Positions 6,584 through 12,864 of a stretch of DNA of 14,345 bases are shown piece by piece. Each line of letters opens with the position of its first letter. Positions within the stretch are counted from its first letter, which is position 1. A model generated the notes under the pieces. That model was given only the letters and a program-made list of their open reading frames with translations, did not search any database and was not told the DNA's origin. The translations under genes and the position numbers were made by a program. Source of the stretch: Bryobacterales bacterium (GTDB lineage Bacteria > Acidobacteriota > Terriglobia > Bryobacterales > Bryobacteraceae); contig PLRZ01000473.1 in NCBI GenBank assembly GCA_003164075.1, positions 37,158-51,502 on the forward strand, given 5' to 3'.

Positions 6584-8809
6584 ATGGAGCCTTTCTTCTT
6601 AGGTGCGCGGTTTCTATCGGGCAAGGTTGAAGTTGCTTTCCGCGTCCGCGCCCCGCGCGCCACACGCATGGAGATCTGGATTTACGCGGCCGCCACGGGA
6701 GCCGATCCGATCCTGAAGCAGGCGATGGCCGTGGAATCGGGCGGCGGTTTCACGTTCACCGTGCAGGTGGCGGACCTGAAAGCAGCCGGGTTGCAGGATA
6801 CCATCTATTACGGCTACCGTGCATGGGGGCCGAACTGGGTTTTCGATCCCGCGTGGACTCCCGGATCGGGGATCGGATTTGCCACCGACGTCGACCAGCA
6901 GGGAAACCGCTTCAACCCCAACAAGCTTCTGCTGGATCCGTATGCCCTGGAGGTCAGCCACAATCCGCTGACTCCCGCCCATCCAAGCCCGCTGGAGTAT
7001 CAATCCGGCACCGTTTCCCGGCTGGCCGATACCGGGCCGTTCGCGCCGAAGGGAATTGTTCTGGACCTGCCAAACCCGGATTTCGGCGTGAAGCCCACCG
7101 GTTCGTTCAAAGACGACATCGTTTACGAGGTACACCTTCGCGGACTTACTAAGAACGATCCCACAGTTCCAGCCGCGTTGCAGGGAACTTATGCCGGAGC
7201 GGCTCTGCGTGCGGATTACCTGAAGGCGCTGGGAGTTACCGCCGTGGAGTTTCAGCCCGTACATGAATCTCAAAACGGTCTGAACAACCTGCCGCAATAC
7301 CCGGATCATCATAACTACTGGGGATACGATTCGTGCAGCTACTTCGCTCCCGGCCGGAGGTATGCGAGCGATCCTTCGCCCGGCGGTCCCACCAACGAAT
7401 GGATCGCCATGGTCAAAGCCTTCCACGCAGCCGGACTTAAGGTATATGTGGATGTAGTCTACAATCACCACGATGAGGCTGTCTGGAACGATAATACCGG
7501 AACCATCGCCGAAATCTACTCGCTCCGCGGCTTGGACAACACCGGTTACTACGAGATCCTGAGCGCCTCGGCGCCGAATCTCTATCAGAATGACAACGGT
7601 GTAGGACCCAATATCAACGCGGCCTCCTCCACCGTGCGCAACCTGGTCCTCGATTCGCTGAAATACTGGACCGGCGTCATGGGCGCCGATGGATTCCGGT
7701 TCGATCTTGCCGCCGTGCTGGGCAACGCCGACGCCAATGGCGGTTACTCTTTCAATCCGGACGACCCCGATAACATTTTGAACCGCGCCGTGACGGAGTT
7801 GCCCGCGCGTCCGGCCGGCGGCGGCGCCGGCGTGGACCTGATCGCGGAGCCGTACACGGCTGACGGCGCCGGGCAGGAGCAGGGGAATTTTCCAGTCGGC
7901 TGGTCGGAGTGGAACGATCGCTATCGCGACGTCTTCCGCGCCTCGCAGAACAAGCTGGGGTGTATAGCGGTCACGCCTGGCAGCATAGCGACCCGCTTCG
8001 CCGGTTCGGACGACCTGTTCCGGGCGCGCGGCCGGAAGCCGTGGAATTCGGTCAACTACCTCACCGTCCACGACGGAATGACACTCCGCGATCTCTACTC
8101 CTACAGCGGCACCAACAACGATCAACCGTTCCCTTTCGGCCCCTCCGAAGGAGGCCGCTCGGCCGAAGCCGAGATGTGCTGGGACCATGGCGGCGATCCG
8201 GTGCAGCAGGTTCAGGCCGTGCGAACCGGTCTCGCGATTCTCCTGTTGTCGGCTGGAACCCCCTTGATATCGGGCGGGTCGGAGATCTATCGAACGCAAT
8301 TTGGCAATAACAACGCCTATAACATCGACACCATCGCGACTTGGTTGGACTGGACGACAGCCGGGCAACAATCGGCTCTTACCGCTTATACCGGACAACT
8401 TATGCAGTTCCGGCATGCCCATCCCTGTCTGCGGCCGGCTGACTTCTTCACCGGCACGGACCACAACGGAAATGGACTGAAGGATCTTACCTGGTATCGC
8501 GATAACGGCGCCGAGGTGGATCCGGAGTATTTTCAGGACGCCAATAATCACTTCTTGGCGTACCGGCTCGATGAGAGCGAATTTGGCGGTCCGGCAAACT
8601 CCGTCTATGTCGCTTACAACGGCTGGAGCGACCCGATCGTGGCAAACCTTCCCGCACCCTCGCCGGGAAAAAACTGGTTTGTCACAGCCGACACTAGCGC
8701 CTCGGCGCAAGCCTGGGGAAACATTCATCCCAGCGGCGGGGAAGCTCTATTAGGGGCCTGGCAATACACCGTTCAGGGCCGGTCGCTGGTCCTGCTCCTC
8801 GAGCGGTGA
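6584..8809 (+). CDS. Isoamylase-type glycogen/starch debranching enzyme (GH13)
   Basis: A 741-residue protein resembling bacterial isoamylase and GlgX, which hydrolyse alpha-1,6 branch points in glycogen or starch. An N-terminal CBM48/isoamylase-N domain spans about 7-110 (FLSGKVEVAFRVRAPRAT, YYGYRAWGPNW, NPNKLLLDPYA). The GH13 barrel follows, with region I VDVVYNHH (Asp290, Asn294, His295), nucleophile Asp374 in GFRFDLA, acid/base Glu422 in LIAEPY, and His496-Asp497 in TVHDG. From memory, the positions and surrounding text are very close to Pseudomonas isoamylase (nucleophile Asp375), including a C-terminal beta domain. Unlike that secreted enzyme there is no signal peptide; an in-frame stop at 6569-6571 rules out a longer start, so it is probably cytoplasmic. 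No other glycogen genes are nearby. The isoamylase call is firm, but the preferred substrate is inferred. Confidence 0.95.
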   Translation: MEPFFLGARFLSGKVEVAFRVRAPRATRMEIWIYAAATGADPILKQAMAVESGGGFTFTVQVADLKAAGLQDTIYYGYRAWGPNWVFDPAWTPGSGIGFATDVDQQGNRFNPNKLLLDPYALEVSHNPLTPAHPSPLEYQSGTVSRLADTGPFAPKGIVLDLPNPDFGVKPTGSFKDDIVYEVHLRGLTKNDPTVPAALQGTYAGAALRADYLKALGVTAVEFQPVHESQNGLNNLPQYPDHHNYWGYDSCSYFAPGRRYASDPSPGGPTNEWIAMVKAFHAAGLKVYVDVVYNHHDEAVWNDNTGTIAEIYSLRGLDNTGYYEILSASAPNLYQNDNGVGPNINAASSTVRNLVLDSLKYWTGVMGADGFRFDLAAVLGNADANGGYSFNPDDPDNILNRAVTELPARPAGGGAGVDLIAEPYTADGAGQEQGNFPVGWSEWNDRYRDVFRASQNKLGCIAVTPGSIATRFAGSDDLFRARGRKPWNSVNYLTVHDGMTLRDLYSYSGTNNDQPFPFGPSEGGRSAEAEMCWDHGGDPVQQVQAVRTGLAILLLSAGTPLISGGSEIYRTQFGNNNAYNIDTIATWLDWTTAGQQSALTAYTGQLMQFRHAHPCLRPADFFTGTDHNGNGLKDLTWYRDNGAEVDPEYFQDANNHFLAYRLDESEFGGPANSVYVAYNGWSDPIVANLPAPSPGKNWFVTADTSASAQAWGNIHPSGGEALLGAWQYTVQGRSLVLLLER

Positions 8810-8866
8810 TCCGGGGGCTCGCTGTGCTTAAGCGATCTGGGGATTTCGTGGCTCAGGCGCGGAATA

Positions 8867-8894
8867 CGCTCCCTAACGGCCGCGGCTCAGTAAC
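8867..8894 (-). repeat. Short copy of the dispersed GAGCCGCG repeat (inverted)
   Basis: The reverse complement of 8867-8894 reads GTTACTGAGCCGCGGCCG followed by TTAGGGAGCG. It matches 11786-11813 at 25 of 28 positions. It lies 26 bp before the miniature element, in the spacer after the isoamylase gene; the rest of 8810-8920 shows no gene or clear terminator. Confidence 0.65.
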
Positions 8895-8920
8895 GAGTGC
8901 CCTCGTGTTTGCAATTAGTT

Positions 8921-9102
8921 CAGAACTCCTGATGTCGTGGAATTTGCAGTGAGCCCGCAGGTGGGGCAGGCGGTGCTCGCCTGCCCTCGATCCTATTCGA
9001 GCAGCGGACCTAATTCAGTGCGGGCGGGCAGGCGAGCACCGCCTGCCCCACCTGCGGAACTCTCGCCATCGAAAGGAATGCGGGGCGACATCAGGAGTTC
9101 TG
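8921..9102. mobile_element. MITE-like miniature inverted-repeat element with 5-bp target duplication
   Basis: A 17-nt terminal inverted repeat, CAGAACTCCTGATGTCG at 8921-8937, is matched exactly by its reverse complement at 9086-9102. The pentamer TAGTT lies directly outside both ends (8916-8920 and 9103-9107), as expected for a target site duplication. Inside is a second perfect 32-nt inverted repeat (8955-8986 and 9026-9057, core GTGGGGCAGGCGGTGCTCGC) around a 39-nt loop, so the whole 182-bp element can fold on itself. It has no transposase and would need one supplied in trans; the IS family is not identifiable. A second copy begins at 14329. Confidence 0.9.
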
Positions 9103-9197
9103 TAGTTGCACAGCCGGGACCAGAGGACCGGTGACGGACCTTCCCCAGATCGGTTACACCCCGGGGCTCGCCCAGGACGAGGGCCATCCGGGCGCCG

Positions 9198-11528
9198 ATG
9201 ATATACTACGGTGTGAAACGCGACCAACGGCCCGCGAAGACTGCCGAGACACGGCACACAAAGCCTGTTACCGCACCCCCAAACCCCCGGCACGCACTGG
9301 CGATTCTCGTTTTGGGAATCGTAGTCCTGCTGGCTTACTCGAATTCGTTCCAGGCCGGCCTGATCTACGATAACGCGGTCCTACTTTCCCAGGATCCCCG
9401 TATCCACGCGTTCACGGCGCAGAACCTTGCCCTCATCCTCGGTGGAGGATTCTGGTTCAACCACCCGGACGCCGGGCTGTACCGGCCGCTTACCACGCTA
9501 TCCTTCCTGTTGAATTACGTGGCCTTCGGCAATGGCCCCCACCCCGCCCTCTATCACTGCGTGAATCTGGCGCTGCATGAGATCGACGTGATGCTGGTGT
9601 ATGCCCTGGGAATGCTGATTTTCGCGCGGCGTGGGCCCGCTTTCGCGCTGGCCGCGCTATGGGGATTGCATCCCGTCCAGACCGAGGCGGTCACCAACAT
9701 CGTGGGGCGGGCGGACCTGCTGGCCGCGTGCGGCGTATTGGCCGGACTGCTCTGTTATGCCAGATGCTGCCGGTCCGAAGGACGGCACAGGCTCGGATGG
9801 ATAGCGGGCTTGGCCGCGGCTCAGGCCATCGGGATTTTTTCCAAGGAAAGCGCCGCGGTATTGCCCGGGCTTCTGTTGGTTTACGATTCCATTTCCGCGC
9901 AGGCCGGCTCCTGGCGCAGGCGCGTTCTGCCGTACGCCGCCGCCATGGTTCCGCTGGCCGTGTTCCTCTGCCTGCGCATGGGCGCGCGGGTTCATCTGGC
10001 GCCCAGCTACGCCGACAATCCCATCGTGGGCGCCAGTTTCGTGGCCGGCAGATTGACGGCGCTCAAGGTTCTGGGAAAGCTTGTCTGGCTGTTCCTCTGG
10101 CCATCCCAACTTTCGGTCGATTATTCATACCGTGCGATTCCGCTGCTGGATTGGCGGGGCATCGGCTGGGGCGATGTCGCGTTCCTGCTGACCGCGGCAC
10201 TGCTGCTGGCCGGCACATGGTTTGCCGTGTCCCGGAAGCGGACGGCGAAGGCGCTTTACTTTTTCCCGCTCTTCTTTTGGATCGCCTACCTTCCGACGTC
10301 GAATCTGCCGATTGCGATCGGCAGCATTATGGCCGAGCGATTTCTATATTTGCCGTCGATCGGCTTGGCCGGCTGTGCCGTGGCCGCGGTTGTCCGCTGG
10401 TGGCGGCCGGGCGTGCTGCATCTTCCGGAGCGCGTCTGGTGGGGCGTGCCGGCAGCCGTATGCGTCGCGTTCGCGGCGCGAACCTATGCCCGCAATGCGG
10501 ATTGGACGGACGAACGAAGCCTGTGGGCCAGCGCCGCTGCAGTCTCCCCTGAAAGCGCCCGCGCGCACGATCTCTTCGGGGCTGCACTGGTGAACGAGCC
10601 AGGCCGATTGCCGGACGCCATCGCCGAGTTTCAAGCGGCCCTGCGTATCCGCCCCGATTTTGCCGAGGCGCACAACAATCTGGGCAATTTGCTGGCACTC
10701 ACGCCCGGCCGGTTGCCGGAGGCGATCGCCGAATATCGGGCCGCCTTGCGCAGCGAGCCGGACTATGCCGAAGCGCATTACAATCTGGGCAACGCGCTGG
10801 CGCATACGCCGGGCCGGCAGGCGGACGCCATCGCCGAGTTCCGGGAGGCCTTGCGGCTCCGGCCGGACTACTCCGAAGCGCGGATTAATTTGGGCAGCGC
10901 ACTGCTGCACGCGACGGACCGGCAGGCGGACGCTATCGGGGAGTTTCAGACGGCCGTGCGGCTCCGGCCGGATGACGCCGAGGCGCACTACCGTCTGGGT
11001 CTCGCGCTGCTCGAAATGCCGGGCCGTTTGCCCGGCGCGATCACTGAATTGCAGGCTGCCTTGGACATCCGGCCCGGCTACGCCGAAGCGCACAACGATT
11101 TGGGAAGGGTATATCTGCAGGATCCGAACCGGCTGCGGGATGCTATGGCGCAATTCCAGGCAGCACTGCGCGTCAGGCCGGACTTCGTGGAAGCGCACGC
11201 CAATCTGGCAAGCGCGCTCCTCCGGGTTCCGGGCGGGCTGGAGGATGCCGTGGGTCAGTATGAGGCGGTTCTGCGGCTGGAGCCGGACCGCCCCGAAGGA
11301 CACTACAACCTGGCCAACGCGCTGCTCCGAATACCGGGCCGGCTGCCCGACGCCGTTGCGGAGTTTCAAACGGCTCTGCGGCTGCAACCGGACTTCGCCG
11401 AAGCGCATTACAACCTTGCGATGGTGCTGCGGCAAATGCCCGGCAGGGAAGCGGAGGCTTCGAAGGAACTGGCGGCGGCTCTGCGGATCCGCCCCGGCTT
11501 GGGACAGCCCAGGCCGGCGCGAAAATGA
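9198..11528 (+). CDS. TMTC-like membrane glycosyltransferase (GT-C fold) with C-terminal TPR array
   Basis: A 776-residue protein in two halves. Residues of about 33-460 are strongly hydrophobic with many membrane spans, the first near HALAILVLGIVVLLAYSNSF. They carry signatures resembling eukaryotic TMTC O-mannosyltransferases: GLIYDNAVL near residue 54, YRPLTTLSFLLNY at 95-107, LYHCVNLALHE, HPVQTEAV at 158-165 and VGRAD at 169-173. The usual acidic pair after the first span appears as Asp58-Asn59 instead of Asp-Asp. Residues 468-747 are eight 35-residue TPR repeats, with a partial ninth to the end. The likely role is lipid-linked sugar transfer to exported proteins, with TPRs as the acceptor-binding arm; donor and targets are unknown. 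The start is uncertain: ATG at 9198 or GTG at 9213, with no good ribosome binding site. TATACT at 9202-9207 could be a -10 box for a near-leaderless GTG start. Confidence 0.85.
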   Translation: MIYYGVKRDQRPAKTAETRHTKPVTAPPNPRHALAILVLGIVVLLAYSNSFQAGLIYDNAVLLSQDPRIHAFTAQNLALILGGGFWFNHPDAGLYRPLTTLSFLLNYVAFGNGPHPALYHCVNLALHEIDVMLVYALGMLIFARRGPAFALAALWGLHPVQTEAVTNIVGRADLLAACGVLAGLLCYARCCRSEGRHRLGWIAGLAAAQAIGIFSKESAAVLPGLLLVYDSISAQAGSWRRRVLPYAAAMVPLAVFLCLRMGARVHLAPSYADNPIVGASFVAGRLTALKVLGKLVWLFLWPSQLSVDYSYRAIPLLDWRGIGWGDVAFLLTAALLLAGTWFAVSRKRTAKALYFFPLFFWIAYLPTSNLPIAIGSIMAERFLYLPSIGLAGCAVAAVVRWWRPGVLHLPERVWWGVPAAVCVAFAARTYARNADWTDERSLWASAAAVSPESARAHDLFGAALVNEPGRLPDAIAEFQAALRIRPDFAEAHNNLGNLLALTPGRLPEAIAEYRAALRSEPDYAEAHYNLGNALAHTPGRQADAIAEFREALRLRPDYSEARINLGSALLHATDRQADAIGEFQTAVRLRPDDAEAHYRLGLALLEMPGRLPGAITELQAALDIRPGYAEAHNDLGRVYLQDPNRLRDAMAQFQAALRVRPDFVEAHANLASALLRVPGGLEDAVGQYEAVLRLEPDRPEGHYNLANALLRIPGRLPDAVAEFQTALRLQPDFAEAHYNLAMVLRQMPGREAEASKELAAALRIRPGLGQPRPARK
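10599..11438 (+). repeat. Eight in-frame 105-bp repeats encoding 35-residue TPRs
   Basis: The units start at PGRLPDAIAEF (residue 468) and recur every 35 codons with the pattern PGR-xx-DAIAEFQAALRxRPDxAEAH-xNLGNAL. Canonical TPRs are 34 residues; here the PGR turn adds one residue per unit. The repeats are diverged at DNA level and continue as a partial ninth unit to the C-terminus. Confidence 0.9.
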
Positions 11529-11927
11529 CTCGGCCGACAGGCATCTCGTCGATTCGTACGGAATTTTTTCTGCGAGGCGCCGATGCTCTTGGCCGGCTTT
11601 CGACGTTTTGGTGTAGTGACATGACGGCACACGGCAAAGTTCGTCTTCGCGAGACCGCCGGCACTAGCCGGAATTTCGACGATGCCGGGACCGCGCCGCG
11701 CTTGTCGCGAAACTGCCTTCAAGTGGCAAGGACCGCTTGCTTGCGCGCGCGGCTCGGAAAACGCCGCGATGATTCCACGGGACTTGTTACTGAGCCGCGA
11801 CCGCAAGGGAGCGGTTTTGCCGTTACGAGTCGGAGTTTCGCGACAGAAGCTAACTATGCTTTTTCGGGGACTGGGGCTCCGAAAAAGTGGCCCTACTGGC
11901 AGCTCAACAGCGGGTGAGGGGCGTTTA
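11529..11927. other. Gene-free spacer with dispersed repeat
   Basis: No convincing gene is seen on either strand: the open frames here encode low-complexity Arg/Ala/Pro-rich sequence with no recognisable motif. The right half is occupied by the dispersed repeat at 11728-11850. A T-run follows at about 11565 (GGAATTTTTTC), but without a clear stem before it, so no terminator is called. Confidence 0.6.
11728..11850 (+). repeat. Dispersed non-coding repeat, copy 1
   Basis: This stretch aligns with the reverse complement of 14211-14328. Shared blocks are AAGGACCGCTTGCT, GGCTCGGAAAACGCCGCG, TGATTCCACGGGAC, then GGGAGCGGT, TTGCCGTTACGA, and TCGGAGTTTCGCG. Small indels separate the copies; copy 1 carries an extra GTTACTGAGCCGCGACCG block that is also found at 8867-8894. 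It has no coding potential. It is probably a chromosome-wide intergenic repeat. Confidence 0.8.
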
Positions 11928-11957
11928 CTTGGCGACCTTGGCGACTTGGCGAGAAAT
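11928..11957. repeat. Left inverted-repeat array (CTTGGCG x3) of GxxExxY cassette
   Basis: Three copies of CTTGGCG start at 11928, 11937 and 11945, followed by AGAAAT. The array ends on the first base of the GxxExxY stop codon. It mirrors the array at 12357-12399, which carries CGCCAAG three times preceded by ATCTCTCGCAAAGT. Confidence 0.75.
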
Positions 11958-12340
11958 CACTCTTTCAGACCGTTGACGATGCGAGTGATGCCGTTTTTGA
12001 TCAGAACCACATTGAAGTTGAGGAGCAGTCCCAGACGCTTGTCAGCTAGCTTCAGATAGGTGAGAAGTTGCTTCTTATGCACCGGCGCGACGTTCTCCAC
12101 TGCCTTGATTTCCACGATCGCCTGGTCCTCCACCACCAAGTCTGCGAAGAAACCGGCGTGGATGCGGACCTCCTCATAGATTACCGGGATGCCTTGCTGA
12201 CGAGCGACGCTCAGCCCGCGTTTTTCCAGTTCGTAGGCCAAGGCCGCCTCGTAGACCGACTCCAGCAATCCCGGACCGAGACTGGTATGCACGCGAAAGG
12301 CTGCATCGACGACCTGTTGAGCCACGGCATTCTTGTCCAA
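11957..12340 (-). CDS. GxxExxY protein (PDDEXK-like nuclease fold)
   Basis: The start at TTG 12340 gives a 127-residue protein beginning LDKNAVAQQVVDAAFRVHTS, the usual length and N-terminal layout of the family. The name motif is seen in LGPGLLESVYEAAL, and a PDDEXK-type core in FFADLVVEDQAIVEIKAVE (Asp, then Glu-x-Lys). The C-terminal KKQLLTYLKLADKRLGLLLN and GITRIVNGL are typical of the family. Upstream in-frame ATGs exist (for example 12478), but they add about 46 residues of non-family sequence read through the repeat array and over a separate small gene, so I reject them. Its role is unestablished; a nuclease or restriction-like activity is only inferred from the fold. The gene is bounded on both sides by inverted CTTGGCG arrays and sits alone in a repeat-rich gap, which suggests transfer as a cassette. 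Confidence 0.88.
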   Translation of the reverse strand: MDKNAVAQQVVDAAFRVHTSLGPGLLESVYEAALAYELEKRGLSVARQQGIPVIYEEVRIHAGFFADLVVEDQAIVEIKAVENVAPVHKKQLLTYLKLADKRLGLLLNFNVVLIKNGITRIVNGLKE

Positions 12341-12356
12341 TGCGATCCAGTGCAGA

Positions 12357-12399
12357 ATCTCTCGCAAAGTCGCCAAGAACGCCAAGAACGACCGCCAAG
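12357..12399. repeat. Right inverted-repeat array (CGCCAAG x3) of GxxExxY cassette
   Basis: CGCCAAG occurs at 12371, 12380 and 12393, preceded by ATCTCTCGCAAAGT. Read on the minus strand this gives CTTGGCG units leading into ACTTTGCGAGAGAT, the mirror image of the left array with ACTTGGCGAGAAAT. It lies directly upstream of the minus-strand gene and may also supply part of its 5' leader. Confidence 0.75.
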
Positions 12400-12425
12400 A
12401 AGAAGTCCGGCCGGTCATCCGGCCG

Positions 12426-12575
12426 TTATTTGCCGCCAGCCAACGGCCCGAGCCACAAACCAAAGCGAACCATCCCACGCCGGTGGATCAACAGTACGAA
12501 CATCTCCGGGTTGGTATGCGCGATCTCTTCACGGCTCTGGGGATTGCCGCCTAGGATCGACAATTCTTTTTTCAT
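12426..12575 (-). CDS. Small hypothetical protein, 49 residues
   Basis: On the minus strand, an AGGA Shine-Dalgarno (12583-12580) lies 4 bases before ATG at 12575, and the frame runs 49 codons to TAA at 12428-12426. The product starts MKKELSILGGNPQSREEIAH, with a hydrophilic first half. The second half has short hydrophobic stretches (MFVLLI, FGLWLGPLAGG) separated by the basic HRRGMVR. Codon use is consistent with the rest of the window. The Gly-Gly at residues 9-10 and near the end recall peptide leaders, but nothing else supports a bacteriocin or export function. The start overlaps the end of a decayed ORF upstream, suggesting an old operon. I do not recognise the family. Confidence 0.6.
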   Translation of the reverse strand: MKKELSILGGNPQSREEIAHTNPEMFVLLIHRRGMVRFGLWLGPLAGGK

Positions 12576-12581
12576 CTTTTC

Positions 12582-12827
12582 CTATAAGCTTCTAGGCGGC
12601 AATTGCGTGGTGCCGGCCTTACGAGACTGCTGCCGCAGCCAGGAATCGATTGCCTCGCGCGCGCTCCGCCACTGGAACTCCGGCGTCGCGGTAACGGCGA
12701 TACGGCACGCACCGCTTCATCGATTCTTCGCCCGGCGCACCCGTTCGATCCATGCGTTGAGGCCGTGCCGCGTCTCCCAAACGCCCGAATGGAAGGGTAG
12801 GCGGCCACACGCGGTTCGTGAAAACAT
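12582..12827 (-). pseudogene. Decayed minus-strand ORF with in-frame TGA
   Basis: One frame reads protein-like on both sides of a TGA at 12719-12717. Before it are 36 residues from ATG 12827, including GVWETRHGLNAWIERVRRAK. After it are 44 residues including TPEFQWRSAREAIDSWLRQQ and ending at TAG 12584-12582. The second part has no usable start codon of its own, so a nonsense mutation in a former gene is the simplest reading. An alternative is an ATGA-coupled 33-residue frame starting at the TGA. The TAG overlaps the ribosome binding site of the 49-residue gene. No family is recognised. Confidence 0.35.
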
Positions 12828-12854
12828 GATAGGTTGACGGTGACGGGGAATGCG

Positions 12855-12860
12855 AAGGAG
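12855..12860 (+). promoter_or_regulatory. Ribosome binding site of the Gfo/Idh/MocA gene
   Basis: AAGGAG lies 4 bases before the ATG at 12865. It fixes this start over the in-frame ATG at 12850, which would place the AAGGAG inside the coding region and disrupt the Tat signal. Confidence 0.75.
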
Positions 12861-12864
12861 ACCA

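Noticed and set aside
6614..8728. Long 704-codon open frame antisense to the isoamylase
   Set aside because: Its sequence is Arg/Gly/Val-rich with no motif, while the plus strand has a full catalytic set; high GC produces such antisense frames.
10599..11438. Regular 105-bp periodicity considered as a CRISPR or satellite array
   Set aside because: The units are in frame, diverged in DNA and encode TPR repeats; there are no constant repeats with variable spacers.
10344..11630. 428-codon open frame antisense to the TPR region
   Set aside because: Its apparent repeats are only the reverse reading of the TPR repeats.
11957..12478. Longer version of the GxxExxY gene from ATG 12478
   Set aside because: The extra residues do not match the family, run through the CTTGGCG array, and overlap the 49-residue gene; TTG at 12340 gives the family-type N-terminus.
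12333..12554. Plus-strand frame ending VDQQYEHLRVGMRDLFTALG
   Set aside because: It looks protein-like at its end, but it is antisense to the 49-residue frame, which has a ribosome binding site, and its front half reads through the repeat array.
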